Shown here: positions 17,643 through 25,814 of the stretch, one piece after another
Position numbering within the stretch: the first letter of the stretch is position 1
Layout of the letters: the number at the start of each line of letters is the position of its first letter
The notes under the pieces: generated by a model
Seen by the model: only the letters and a program-made list of their open reading frames with translations
Told to the model about the DNA's origin: nothing
The model's database searches: none
Made by a program: the position numbers and the translations under genes
From: Cohnella baijiui
Lineage (GTDB): Bacteria; Bacillota; Bacilli; Paenibacillales; Paenibacillaceae
NCBI RefSeq assembly: GCF_020731285.1
Contig: NZ_JAJFOW010000010.1
Span: 1-64,000 of the forward strand
DNA length: 64,000 nucleotides
Direction: 5' to 3'

Positions 17643-18851
17643 TCAGGAGGGCAAATCCAGCGCCTCCGTCATGAGCCGCAGCCAATCGTCGTATGTCTCG
17701 GCGAACGTCTCGGGCGGCAGCGGGTTGTGCCCCCAGCCCGCTTCGACCGTAAAGCCGGGACGACGATACGTTTGGATGAACCAGTCCTTGAACCCGGCGT
17801 CGCTGCCGGTCAGCTCGACGGGACGATAACCGGACGCATGCCCCAGGCGATCGGCCCAATATCGGGACTCGGGCGGCTCGCATCCCCGGTAGTTCCAGTA
17901 GATCTCCTCGCCTTGCGTATGCAGCGCCATCACCGCGTGAAAATCCATCCGCTCCGTAAAGGAAGCGACGGCCTGCGCTTCGGGCTCCGACAGCGGCGCT
18001 TCGCCGCCGTAATCGCGCGCACCCGGTTCCTGGATCCGGCGCCGCGCCTTCTCCTCTTCCCAAAACGCGGGAAACTGGTCGTTCAGGTCGACGCCGCGCA
18101 CGTTGGCCTTCCAGCGGCGGAACGATGGCGATCCGCGATTCCAAGCCAGGAGCTCCCGGTAATGGGGGTGGGCGAGCGTGACGCCTTCCTGTACGAGCTC
18201 TACGCCGTCCGGATTTAGCATGGGCACCGCCCAAAGCGTGCATTTGCGGAATAGCGAGGCGGCCTCTTTCCCCCCGATCGTCCCTCTGCGCCGGCATGCC
18301 CTCCCGTAATCCTCCAGAAAGCGCATGAGCAGCGCGGTTGTGATCCACTCGTTCGCATGGCACGAGGCGTTGACCTGCCACCGGAAGGCGCCTTCGCCAA
18401 TCCTCGCGGCGTAGATCGGCTTGCCCATGACGCTGCGGCCGATCGTCGTCACCGTGACGAACGGAAAGGCCGTCTTCAGCCGCTGCAGATCCGCCGCTAG
18501 CCGTGCGGGACCGTACTCCGCCTCGACCTGGACGATGTGTTCAGAGCGCGGGTCGGGGAGCTCCAGCACCTGATCTTCCTCGGGCTCCCCTTCTAAAAAG
18601 GCGTTCAGTTCGCGCACCCGCGAGGCGCTGCAGCCCAGCTTGGCCGACAGGGACTCCAGCGTATCTTCGCGCTGTACGACATAACGGCGCGGCAGCCGAA
18701 CCGGAATATGGACAAGCTCTCCCTGCACGAGCGGGTCGTGCTCGCCCCGCTGCGGGTTGACCGCGACGATCGCGGCGTACGATACGCCGTGCTGCAAGGC
18801 GATCCGCCGCAGCGTATCCCCGCCCCGCGCCATATAAGATACCGTGTTCAC
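17643..18851 (-). CDS. LysM-M14 peptidase, gamma-D-glutamyl-meso-diaminopimelate type
   Basis: A 402-residue protein with two N-terminal LysM modules (residues about 5-50 and 55-100) for binding peptidoglycan, then an M14 zinc carboxypeptidase domain. Zinc ligands are seen in SCHANEW (HxxE, near 165) and LHTQGEE (near 309). The catalytic Glu is in FTVEAG near 370. It resembles the endopeptidase that cuts between D-Glu and DAP in cell-wall peptides, often linked to spores. No signal peptide is present, which also holds for known family members. The GTG start has GGAGGAG six bases upstream. Confidence 0.85.
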   Translation of the reverse strand: MNTVSYMARGGDTLRRIALQHGVSYAAIVAVNPQRGEHDPLVQGELVHIPVRLPRRYVVQREDTLESLSAKLGCSASRVRELNAFLEGEPEEDQVLELPDPRSEHIVQVEAEYGPARLAADLQRLKTAFPFVTVTTIGRSVMGKPIYAARIGEGAFRWQVNASCHANEWITTALLMRFLEDYGRACRRRGTIGGKEAASLFRKCTLWAVPMLNPDGVELVQEGVTLAHPHYRELLAWNRGSPSFRRWKANVRGVDLNDQFPAFWEEEKARRRIQEPGARDYGGEAPLSEPEAQAVASFTERMDFHAVMALHTQGEEIYWNYRGCEPPESRYWADRLGHASGYRPVELTGSDAGFKDWFIQTYRRPGFTVEAGWGHNPLPPETFAETYDDWLRLMTEALDLPS

Positions 18852-18942
18852 CCTTGTCTCCTCCGTTCTCGCGTTGCGTTGCCTTGCCGGGTCCTACTGA
18901 TGTATGCCCGGCGACCGGCGGATATGCGAACAACGCGCGACG

Positions 18943-18963
18943 GCCCGTACCGGAGGTACGGGC
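18943..18963. other. Perfect 9-bp hairpin after murI
   Basis: GCCCGTACC pairs with GGTACGGGC around a GGA loop, between murI and the M14 gene. A larger imperfect stem (about 18972-19017) follows toward murI. Neither has a T-run, so they may be a weak terminator or an RNA-stability element. Confidence 0.45.
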
Positions 18964-19042
18964 TCTGAGCGGAGTCGGGACGGGCTTTGCTGTATGCGGA
19001 CGTGCCAAAGCCGCCCCGACCTCAGGGAGGACGGGGCGCGGG

Positions 19043-19900
19043 TCAAGCGCCGATATGGGGGGCTTGCCAGATGACGGGCGTAAGCCGGATCTGCTCTCCG
19101 AGCCACGTCTGGGCGATCTCCTGGAACTTCCGAGGATCTCCGCTGCAAAAAAACTGATGGACCGGGATCTCGTCGTTGCCGCCCAACTGCCCGTTCCCCT
19201 GCAGGATGGTGCTGATCTCGCGAGCGGTTTCGTCGGCGGAGCTGATGAGCTTGACGCCGGGACCCATCGCCTCCGAAATCGTCTCGGCCAAAAACGGATA
19301 GTGCGTACAGCCGAGAATGAGGCTGTCGATCGGGCTTCCCCGGAACGATTGGAGGGAATCGAAGACGACTTCTTTGGTCAGGCTGGACCGAAAATTGCCG
19401 TCTTCCACCAGCGGCACGAAACGGGGACAAGCCTTGGTGATGACTTGGATATGCGGCGACAGCCGCCGCAGGGCTTGCACGTACGCGCCGCTGCGGATCG
19501 TACCTTCGGTGCCGATGACTCCGACGACATTTGTCTTTGTCTTGCCGAGGGCGGCACGGGCGCCGGGGTTGATCACCCCGACGACGGGGATGTCCACCCG
19601 GCCGATAATGTCGTCCAGCGCCACAGCTGTAGCCGTATTGCAGGCGATCACGATCATTTTGGGATCGTACTGAGCGAGATAATCGACGATTTCTCGTGTG
19701 AATTGGATGACTTGTTCCGCAGACCGCGAGCCGTATGGCGTACGCGCAGTGTCGCCGAAATACAAGATCTTCTCGCGGGGCAACTGACGCATCACTTCTT
19801 TGACGACGGTCAGTCCGCCCACGCCGGAGTCGAGGACTGCGATCGCTTGCTGCACGAGAACACCGCTTTCTTGGATAGGAAATGACAGAACACGATACAT
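19043..19900 (-). CDS. murI: Glutamate racemase
   Basis: A cofactor-free racemase that makes D-glutamate for peptidoglycan. Signatures are VLDSGVGGLTV, the first catalytic Cys in ACNTATA, and the second in GCTHYPFL. The start is uncertain. A GTG at 19855 would give 270 residues, the usual length of RacE, but its ribosome site is weak. The ATG at 19900 has CCGGAAG six bases upstream, giving 285 residues, and a TTG at 19918 is also open. The ATG is reported. Confidence 0.9.
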   Translation of the reverse strand: MYRVLSFPIQESGVLVQQAIAVLDSGVGGLTVVKEVMRQLPREKILYFGDTARTPYGSRSAEQVIQFTREIVDYLAQYDPKMIVIACNTATAVALDDIIGRVDIPVVGVINPGARAALGKTKTNVVGVIGTEGTIRSGAYVQALRRLSPHIQVITKACPRFVPLVEDGNFRSSLTKEVVFDSLQSFRGSPIDSLILGCTHYPFLAETISEAMGPGVKLISSADETAREISTILQGNGQLGGNDEIPVHQFFCSGDPRKFQEIAQTWLGEQIRLTPVIWQAPHIGA

Positions 19901-19966
19901 TATGAGCTTCCGGCTCAAAAGGTACCTACATATTAGCTCATATTCGGACTAGGTTCAAGGCAAGTT

Positions 19967-19995
19967 AAAACGCCGCCCGGCGGGAGCGGGCGGCG
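19967..19995 (-). terminator. Terminator after the YtxH-like gene
   Basis: Stem CGCCGCCCG with CGGGCGGCG (19971-19995) is followed on the minus strand by TTTTAACTT, some 80 bp after the ytxH-like stop. Confidence 0.7.
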
Positions 19996-20072
19996 CTTGG
20001 GTCTTTCGTATGGCGATCTTCCGGCATCCCCGCCGTACCGGGAAAGAGGTCCGCAGGGGCGGCTTCGACGCT

Positions 20073-20381
20073 TTAGCGGGCCGCCGTTTCCGATTCGGCG
20101 GCTTCTTCGATCGTCGCAGCTTCGTCGATCGGGCGCTTGTTCAGCTTGGCGCGCACGTCCGACGCCCAATTCGTCGTTTTCCGGGCGATCGACTGGGCGG
20201 CAGTTCCGGCGGAACGTCCCAGGTCGGCCGTTTTCTCGCCGACGCGCTGTGCCGTATCCGAAATGTCTTTGCGAAGCTCCTTGCCCGATTTCGGCGCGAA
20301 CAGCAGCGCCGTCACGGCCCCGGCGACGGCGCCCGTCAGCGCGCCGTACACGAACGATTTGACCACTTTTCTGTCAGCCAT
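20073..20381 (-). CDS. YtxH-like small membrane protein
   Basis: A 102-residue protein. An N-terminal hydrophobic glycine/alanine-rich helix (SFVYGALTGAVAGAVTALLFAPKSGKELR) is the YtxH hallmark, and an amphipathic, probably coiled helix follows. Members are stress-related and of unclear function. It follows the DUF948 gene by 69 bp, the ytxG-ytxH order seen in Bacillus. Confidence 0.8.
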   Translation of the reverse strand: MADRKVVKSFVYGALTGAVAGAVTALLFAPKSGKELRKDISDTAQRVGEKTADLGRSAGTAAQSIARKTTNWASDVRAKLNKRPIDEAATIEEAAESETAAR

Positions 20382-20450
20382 GATTGATATCTCCTTTCGT
20401 CTTCCCCGTTTGATGGGCCGAGGCGTCGGTGGCGAGTTGCGTCCGACGAC

Positions 20451-20957
20451 TCAGCGGCGGTCTTCGCCCGGAACGCTCGTTTCGGACGCGGACGGCTCCT
20501 GAGAAGCGGCATCGGAGGCGGCCGAGACGCCGCGTTGCCGCCACGCCTGCCACAGTCCCCAACCGATCGACTGCCAGTCGGGCCCGCGGGCGCCGCCGTC
20601 GGCATGCAGCCCCGCATCGGCCTCCCAGCGTCCGACCATGCGTTCGCGCCAGGCATCGGCGACTTCCGCCGCCGTGACCGCGGCTCTGCGGGCGGCTTCT
20701 CCGAGCGCCCGCCCCCCTTCCGCGAGCGCTTCGCCGCCGCTCAAGATGCGGCGGCAGGCGCCGATGGCCTCCCGGCCGTCGTCCGCGAGCTGTCGCCATT
20801 CCGCCAGCGTCTCCGCCGCTTCCCGATCAAGCCGCTCCGCGGACCGCAGCATCTGCGCCGCCGTCCGCCGGACGGCACCGGCGGCGATCCAGACCGCGGC
20901 AGCCACCGCCAGACAGAGCACTGCCACCGCATATGCGGCGATATCCCAAGCCGTCAT
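20451..20957 (-). CDS. DUF948 (YtxG-like) membrane protein
   Basis: A 168-residue protein. One N-terminal transmembrane helix (residues about 5-27) is followed by a long helix rich in Ala, Glu and Arg and a disordered tail rich in Ser and Glu. The ATG at 20957 is preceded by GGGGAGGGG. It is the first gene of a two-gene operon with the YtxH-like protein. Its molecular function is not known. Confidence 0.75.
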   Translation of the reverse strand: MTAWDIAAYAVAVLCLAVAAAVWIAAGAVRRTAAQMLRSAERLDREAAETLAEWRQLADDGREAIGACRRILSGGEALAEGGRALGEAARRAAVTAAEVADAWRERMVGRWEADAGLHADGGARGPDWQSIGWGLWQAWRQRGVSAASDAASQEPSASETSVPGEDRR

Positions 20958-21123
20958 CCGTTGCCCCTCCCCTCTCGCAGCATCCGCACCCGGTACAATC
21001 GCCCAGGCGGTTAATGACAGTATAGGAGCGATGGGCTTGACTTGACACAGCGGACGAGCGGAAAAAAATCGCAGCTTTTCCGGCCGCGTTTTTCGAGCGA
21101 TCCCCGCGGTCCGGCCGGCATAC

Positions 21124-21162
21124 AAAAAGCTCTCGAACCGGCGAATAAGCCGGCTCGAGAGC
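21124..21162 (-). terminator. Terminator after the SufR-like regulator
   Basis: A 14-bp stem with one mismatch (21129-21142 with 21149-21162, loop GAATAA) is followed on the minus strand by TTTTTGTA. Confidence 0.8.
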
Positions 21163-21193
21163 CATTCTGGGTCTTGCTCCGTCGTTGAACGCA

Positions 21194-21853
21194 TCAAGGC
21201 GCTGGGCGTTCGGCGCCGCTCGCCGAACGCCGGATCGCGTACGTGCAGCGCTTGCCGCCGTCGGCGATGCATTCGGTGCGCTCCACGTCCGCATCGAGCA
21301 ACTCTTCGAACAAGCGCTGCTCGCAATGGCAGGCCTGTCGGTAACGTCCTGCCACCTGGGCGATGGGGCAGTTATATTCATGGAGCAGGAACGTATCTTC
21401 CGATTCCCGCTCCCAATCGGACATATATCCGCCGGCATGCTGGATTGCGGCCAGCTCCGCGATGCGTTCCTCCAGCTCGCCTCGGGCGAGACGCTCCCGA
21501 TAACGGGCCGCCAGCTTGTCGCGCCGGCCTTCGAACAGCCGGTCGATCACCTGCGCGTCGCCGTGCTGCTCCTCCAGTTCCTCGAGCAAGTCGAGCGCCA
21601 GCTGCGGATAGTTTTTGGGGAATAGGTCGTCGGCCCGCTCGGTCAGCGAATACCAGTAGGACGGGCGTCCCATCGCCTGGCGGACCAAGACCGACCGGAC
21701 GAGGCCATCCCGCTCCAGCGCCTGGACGTGCCGGCGCACCGCCATCTCGGTGATGGCGAGTTCTTTGGACAATTCGCCGATGCTGCTGTTGCCGCGCGTC
21801 TTCAGCAGCTGCAGCAGCTGTTCCCGCGTCGAGCCCTCTTCGTGCGGCAGCAT
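21194..21853 (-). CDS. SufR-like winged-helix regulator with cysteine cluster
   Basis: A 219-residue regulator. The N-terminal winged helix (ELSKELAITEMAVRRHVQALERDGLV) is followed by a helical linker and a C-terminal cysteine region. The spacing Cys-12-Cys-1-Cys, then two further Cys (near 156, 169, 171, 189 and 197), resembles SufR-type proteins that hold an Fe-S cluster. This suggests sensing of cluster supply or redox state; the target genes are unknown and no suf gene is in the window. The ATG at 21853 has GGAGG seven bases upstream; an ATG two codons earlier is too close to that site. Confidence 0.7.
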   Translation of the reverse strand: MLPHEEGSTREQLLQLLKTRGNSSIGELSKELAITEMAVRRHVQALERDGLVRSVLVRQAMGRPSYWYSLTERADDLFPKNYPQLALDLLEELEEQHGDAQVIDRLFEGRRDKLAARYRERLARGELEERIAELAAIQHAGGYMSDWERESEDTFLLHEYNCPIAQVAGRYRQACHCEQRLFEELLDADVERTECIADGGKRCTYAIRRSASGAERPAP

Positions 21854-21881
21854 AAGCATTCCTCCCGGCTCGGGCGAAGAT

Positions 21882-21939
21882 CGAACGATCGTTCGCTCGC
21901 TTATGCTCTTATTGTAGCCGAAGATCAACGCAACGTAAA
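21882..21939 (-). promoter_or_regulatory. Promoter and 14-bp palindrome of the SufR-like gene
   Basis: On the minus strand, -35 TTTACG (21934-21939) and -10 TACAAT (21911-21916) are 17 bp apart. A perfect palindrome CGAACGATCGTTCG (21882-21895) sits just downstream of the start site, where an autorepressor would bind. Confidence 0.65.
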
Positions 21940-21969
21940 TTTATTTTTGATACCAAAAAGTATACAAAG

Positions 21970-22410
21970 TCAGCGCTGCGACTCCCAAGGCTCGAGTTCC
22001 CGCTTCAAAAACGCGTTCACGTCTTCCTCGAAAGCCCGGAGGAGCGCCGGCAGCTCGGTTGCAAGCCGGTTCGGCTCGCGCCGCGGCCACTGGTCGTAAT
22101 CCTGGACGAGCGGCTTGCGGAGGGCCACCAGCTCTCGCAGCGTCTCGGCGCGCGCGGGGGGAACGACGCCCTCTCCCGCGATGACGTCGATAATATCCTC
22201 GTAGCTGCTGGCGTCCCGCATCATAAAGCCGTCGATCAGGAAATTGCCGACATCGGTCACAATTTCCAGTGCCAGATGCAGGCACCGTTCCTGGGCGAGC
22301 CCTTCGAGCAGGGAGCCCGTCCATCCTTCGGCGATCGCGCCCGACGCTTCGGAGAGCTCGGGGATGCACCGAAGACGCCGCGCGATGCCTTCCCGGTTTA
22401 CGTAATACAT
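21970..22410 (-). CDS. HepT-like DUF86 protein (YutE-like), no MNT partner
   Basis: A 146-residue helical protein of the HepT/DUF86 family. The HEPN RNase motif is usually R-X4-6-H-Y; here the region reads MRDASSYEDI, so His is replaced by Ser and nuclease activity is doubtful. No nucleotidyltransferase antitoxin gene lies beside it. It is the last gene of an operon with a 43-residue membrane protein (4 bp upstream) and a Dabb-domain protein. In Bacillus the orphan homologue is YutE, of unknown function. Confidence 0.72.
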   Translation of the reverse strand: MYYVNREGIARRLRCIPELSEASGAIAEGWTGSLLEGLAQERCLHLALEIVTDVGNFLIDGFMMRDASSYEDIIDVIAGEGVVPPARAETLRELVALRKPLVQDYDQWPRREPNRLATELPALLRAFEEDVNAFLKRELEPWESQR

Positions 22411-22414
22411 GGGA

Positions 22415-22546
22415 TCACCCTTTGCCGTTCTTGCGTTTGTTTTTTCGTTTGAGCCAAGCGATCATAATAAAAGCGCTGATGATGATCACCAGCAGGTAAG
22501 TCAGCATTTCGTACAGATCGCCTGCGCCCGAATCCGTCGTATTCAC
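22415..22546 (-). CDS. Small single-helix membrane protein (43 aa)
   Basis: GTG start with AAGGAG eight bases upstream. The product has a short acidic N-terminus (NTTDSGAGDLYE), one hydrophobic helix (MLTYLLVIIISAFIMIAWL) and a basic tail (KRKNKRKNGKG), so it should sit with the tail inside the cell. It lies 12 bp after the Dabb gene and 4 bp before the HepT-like gene, whose ribosome site is inside its end. It has no recognised family. Confidence 0.75.
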   Translation of the reverse strand: MNTTDSGAGDLYEMLTYLLVIIISAFIMIAWLKRKNKRKNGKG

Positions 22547-22558
22547 CGCGTTTTCTCC

Positions 22559-22846
22559 TTAGCTCTCGTAGTCGACGACGGCTTGCGCTTCGCGCGCCGT
22601 GGACATATGTTCGATGACTTTCTTATGGACCGGATGGACTTGATAAGCCTGCATCGCCTCAAACGACGCGAACTTGGTGACGAGGGCGATGTCGTACGAG
22701 CGTTCCGAATGGACGACGTCGGTGCCGACCTCGATGGACAGCAGCTCTTCGATTTTCCCTTCCATGTCCCGCAGCACCTGCGCGGTTTCGGCCACGCTCT
22801 CCGGGCTGCGGTCTTTGAGCTTGAACAGGACGATATGCGTGAGCAT
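22559..22846 (-). CDS. Dabb (stress-responsive alpha/beta barrel) domain protein
   Basis: A 95-residue protein that is a single dimeric alpha/beta-barrel domain: MLTHIVLFKLKD start, the conserved YDIALVTKF strand, and HPVHKKV near the end. Function in bacteria is mostly unknown; some relatives bind or cyclise small molecules. AAGGGGA precedes the ATG at 22846. It is the first gene of a three-gene operon. Confidence 0.82.
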   Translation of the reverse strand: MLTHIVLFKLKDRSPESVAETAQVLRDMEGKIEELLSIEVGTDVVHSERSYDIALVTKFASFEAMQAYQVHPVHKKVIEHMSTAREAQAVVDYES

Positions 22847-22969
22847 GCAAGATTCCCCTTTTCCCTGGACGTATTTCGGCGAGCCCGCCGTTCGAATCGC
22901 ATGAGCCCCGCTTCCGCCGCGCATACTACCGTTAATCCGGAACGAGCAGCGGGGAGGGAGAACGTCATC

Positions 22970-23221
22970 ATGCGGTATACTTATACTTGGGCGCTAGCGT
23001 TGATCGGCCTTGCGCTCGTTTTGTTTAACGCGACCGGCTACGATCCGCACAATCTGTTTTTGTTCATGTTCAGCGTGCCGATCTGGTTCGTCGAGCTGTT
23101 CGGCGACATTCACCAGGTCAGCGTGGCCTGGATGTATGTGCTGACGGTGGCCAGCTGGGCGCTGATCGGCTACATCATCGATCGGATTCTCATCGGATCG
23201 CGGGCGCGCCGCAGCGCTTGA
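22970..23221 (+). CDS. Small two-helix membrane protein (83 aa)
   Basis: The start follows a GGGGAGGGAG site. There are at least two hydrophobic helices: TWALALIGLALVLFN and a later VAWMYVLTVASWALIGYIID, with a hydrophobic, aromatic stretch between them. It is divergent from the Dabb operon and ends at a strong terminator. The family is not recognised. Confidence 0.65.
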   Translation: MRYTYTWALALIGLALVLFNATGYDPHNLFLFMFSVPIWFVELFGDIHQVSVAWMYVLTVASWALIGYIIDRILIGSRARRSA

Positions 23222-23229
23222 CGCTTGCA

Positions 23230-23258
23230 AAAAAAGGAGCCGGGGACGGCTCCTTTTT
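23230..23258. terminator. Bidirectional terminator
   Basis: GGAGCC pairs with GGCTCC (23236-23253), flanked by A7 on the left and TTTTT on the right, between convergent genes. Confidence 0.8.
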
Positions 23259-23316
23259 CTTGCGTTGCAGTCGGCACCCAGCCGGCGAAAGAGCGAGGCG
23301 GGCGCAACTGGCAAGG

Positions 23317-23712
23317 TTAATCGACGATGATCTTGGAAGCCATCGTGGCGTGGCCTTGTCCGCACATGATCGAGCACTTCAGCTCGAAGGTTTTGCCTTT
23401 GTCGCTCTCGGGGAAAGTATATTCGACCGTCGGGTTGTTCTCGTTCAAGTCGATGTTGGCGCCTTCGATGTGAGCGCCGTGCTTGCCCGATTTGTTGGAA
23501 AATTTGATTTTGTAGTTGGTGCCGGCTTTGACGTGGTATTCGGCCTGATCGAACTTAAAGTCCGTCGAGGTCGCCACGATCTTCAGCAGCTCTTGGCCTG
23601 CGGCCAGCTCGGACGATTCGTCCTTCGGGCGTTCGGGAAGGCCAGTCGCGAGCAAGTACACGCCAAAAAGACAAGCGACAACAAGCAAGACCGGCATAAT
23701 CCATTTATACAT
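23317..23712 (-). CDS. Membrane-anchored CuA-type cupredoxin
   Basis: A 131-residue protein with an N-terminal membrane anchor (MPVLLVVACLFGVYLLATG) and a cupredoxin domain ending in CSIMCGQGHATM. Cys113, Cys117, His121 and Met124 match the CuA pattern of cytochrome oxidase subunit II, and His81 can be the remaining ligand. The Glu between the two Cys of true subunit II is not there. No oxidase genes are nearby. It could shuttle electrons or copper at the outer face of the membrane. AGGGGGAG precedes the ATG. Confidence 0.8.
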   Translation of the reverse strand: MYKWIMPVLLVVACLFGVYLLATGLPERPKDESSELAAGQELLKIVATSTDFKFDQAEYHVKAGTNYKIKFSNKSGKHGAHIEGANIDLNENNPTVEYTFPESDKGKTFELKCSIMCGQGHATMASKIIVD

Positions 23713-23852
23713 CGTTGCTCCCCCTGCTTCCTCAAATGTCTAACTCTTATATTACCTAAAATGGGCAATCGAACTCAAGATTTGACCGGATGAAAACGTC
23801 AACTTTTTTTCACATTTGACAAATTGATGAACGGCTCGGCCATTTCCGGCGC

Positions 23853-23881
23853 AAAAAAAGAACGATCCCCTTGGCGATCGT
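23853..23881 (-). terminator. Terminator after the holin-like gene
   Basis: On the minus strand, ACGATC pairs with GATCGT and is followed by a run of seven T. Confidence 0.75.
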
Positions 23882-23888
23882 CTCGCGG

Positions 23889-24305
23889 TCAAGCTCCGGG
23901 CTTCCGGGGCTCCTCCTCGTCCGCCCGGTCGCGCAGCAGCCGGACGACCTGACGCAGTCTCGCCGGAATCGGCAGCCCGATCCGCCCGGCATTTTCCAGC
24001 ACCGACAACAGCTCGTTCGCCAAATAAAAGTATATGGCCCCGCCCATCGCCCATTCCGATCCGAACATGACATCGATCCGGTGGGCAAGCAGGATGACCA
24101 GAAGCATGAGCCCCTTTTTCCACAGCCCCCAGAATCCCGTCTGGCTATGGAGTCCCGAGCCGTCGCGTACGGCGGCCGTCACCCCGGTCAAGTAGTCGAG
24201 AGCCATGACGACCAGCAGCACCGTCAATGCCTGCGGCCAATGCCCGTATGCAAATATAAGCGCAGCTCCGACGGCGGCGCTGACCGCGCCCGCAGCCCAA
24301 TGCAC
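23889..24305 (-). CDS. Holin-family (phage holin 4_1-like) membrane protein
   Basis: A 138-residue protein with about four hydrophobic segments and the family centre MALDYLTGVTAAVRDGSGLHSQTGFWGLWKK, split by positive charges. Such proteins are found in prophages and as free-standing genes in Bacillales. No other phage gene is seen here, so it is more likely a domesticated copy. The GTG start follows GGGGGAGGAG. Confidence 0.78.
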   Translation of the reverse strand: MHWAAGAVSAAVGAALIFAYGHWPQALTVLLVVMALDYLTGVTAAVRDGSGLHSQTGFWGLWKKGLMLLVILLAHRIDVMFGSEWAMGGAIYFYLANELLSVLENAGRIGLPIPARLRQVVRLLRDRADEEEPRKPGA

Positions 24306-24552
24306 GTCGCATCTCCTCCCCCTACAGCTCGTCTCTCGGCTGCCTTACAGCTTATTCGGAACGCGAAACGAGCGAGGCGGCAAATGCGGCCTGTCCGATG
24401 CGGATTCGAGCCGTCTCCGTTTTCAGGCAACGTTCAGCCGCCCTTCAGCCTTACCTAAGCTGCGGTTCATTTTTTCTTCATCCGCCCGTTTTAAGATGGG
24501 TATAGCCCCATATCCGGCGAAAACGGGTACGGGCGTAAGGAGATCAATCGTC

Positions 24553-24828
24553 ATGGCCAATCCCAAATGGATCAAATGGGCCGTCGGACTGTCCAGCGTC
24601 GCGCTGTTCGCCGGCTTCGTCGGCTATATTTCGGACGAGGGCACGTCAGGCGCGGCTTCCTCGGTTCCGTCCGCCGCGTTCTCCGATTCTTCCCGTCCGG
24701 ATTCCTCGTCTTCGGGCGAATGGACCTCGAACGGCAACGACAACTTCGGCGGCAATTCCTCGGACATGCTGCCGGGCGGCGGCCGCAGCGGCGGCGGCTT
24801 CGGCCGCATGCGGACGCGGGGCTCGTGA
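24553..24828 (+). CDS. Small Ser/Gly-rich single-span protein, first gene of the ApbE cassette
   Basis: A 91-residue protein with an N-terminal membrane segment (WAVGLSSVALFAGFVGYI) and a low-complexity exterior rich in Ser, Asp and Gly, ending GGGRSGGGFGRMRTRGS. A DEGTSGAAS segment just outside the membrane loosely resembles the Asp...SGA(T/S) flavinylation motif used by ApbE, but the residue after SGA is Ala, so the match is incomplete. AAGGAG precedes the ATG. Its stop overlaps the apbE ATG by one base. Confidence 0.65.
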   Translation: MANPKWIKWAVGLSSVALFAGFVGYISDEGTSGAASSVPSAAFSDSSRPDSSSSGEWTSNGNDNFGGNSSDMLPGGGRSGGGFGRMRTRGS

Positions 24829-25814
24829 TGGCGGCCGCGGATCAAAACGTCGCCGCCGAAGGCATGCACGTCTTCCGGGCGATGAACACGACCGTCGCGA
24901 CGGCGGGACTCGGGCCGCGCGACCGGGCGCGAGCCGAGGCGTGGTTCGCCGACGCGGAGCGCCGTCTGAGCCGGTTTCGTCCGGACAGCGAGCTGGCCGA
25001 TCTGAACAGGACGGCGGGCACCGGCGCCGCCGTGCTGCCGTCTCCGCTGCTCCGGCAGGCGCTGTGGGAGGCACACCGCTGCCATCTCGAGACGGCTGGC
25101 GTCTTCAATCCTTTTCTCGGCGGTACGCTCGCCGCTTACGGGTACGACGAAAGCTTCGAGCGGCTGACCGCCCGGGAAGCGGCCACACCCTTTCGGCCCT
25201 CGCCGCAGACCGCGAACGGCCGCGAGCGCCCTGTCTTGCAGGCGCTCGCGGCAGTGACGCTCCCGGACGGCCCGCTCACGCTCCCGCCGGACGCCGCCGT
25301 CGATCTCGGCGGCATCGCCAAAGGGTGGTGCGCGGCCGAGCTGGCCGCGCGGCTTCGAGGCGAGGGCGTGACGACAGGCGCGGTCGACGTGGGCGGCGAT
25401 ATCGCGCTGTGGGGCGCGCCTCCGGGCGGCTGGGAGATCGGCGTCGCCGATCCGTACGACGAGGAGGCGGACGTGGCGACGATCTGGCTTCGCGGAAGCG
25501 CTGGCGTCGCCACGAGCACCGAAACGAAGCGCGCTTGGCGCGATGCCGACGGGCGCGAGCTGCACCACCTGCTCGATCCCGCGACGATGGCCCCGGCCCG
25601 GTCGGATCTTGTCCAGGCGACTGTTATCGCCCCGGACGCGACCGCCGCGGAGGTTTATGCCAAGTGCCTGTTGATTTTGGGCGCCGAGACCGGCATTCCC
25701 TGGCTGAAGCGGCTGCGTCCGGAATGCGCGTACATCGCCGTCGGCCGGGATAAGCAGCTCTATGTCGATCCGGCGCTTACGGGAGGAGGGGATCGCCATG
25801 TCACATTGGCATGA
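24828..25814 (+). CDS. apbE: FAD:protein FMN transferase (ApbE)
   Basis: A 328-residue enzyme that splits FAD and attaches FMN to Thr or Ser of a target protein. Family motifs are VDLGGIAKGW, AVDVGGDIALWG and the C-terminal metal site STETKRAW with HHLLDPATMAP. No lipoprotein signal is seen, so it is either cytoplasmic or exported in an unusual way. It is set between a small membrane protein and a ferric-reductase-like membrane protein, with overlaps of 1 and 17 bp. The three very likely work together in a membrane flavin/heme electron path. Confidence 0.9.
   Translation: MAAADQNVAAEGMHVFRAMNTTVATAGLGPRDRARAEAWFADAERRLSRFRPDSELADLNRTAGTGAAVLPSPLLRQALWEAHRCHLETAGVFNPFLGGTLAAYGYDESFERLTAREAATPFRPSPQTANGRERPVLQALAAVTLPDGPLTLPPDAAVDLGGIAKGWCAAELAARLRGEGVTTGAVDVGGDIALWGAPPGGWEIGVADPYDEEADVATIWLRGSAGVATSTETKRAWRDADGRELHHLLDPATMAPARSDLVQATVIAPDATAAEVYAKCLLILGAETGIPWLKRLRPECAYIAVGRDKQLYVDPALTGGGDRHVTLA

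Noticed and set aside
21970..22410. HEPN/MNT toxin-antitoxin pair
   Set aside because: No MNT partner exists next to the HepT-like gene, and the catalytic His is replaced.
23889..24305. Prophage
   Set aside because: Only a holin-like gene is present; there are no structural, lysin or integrase genes around it.
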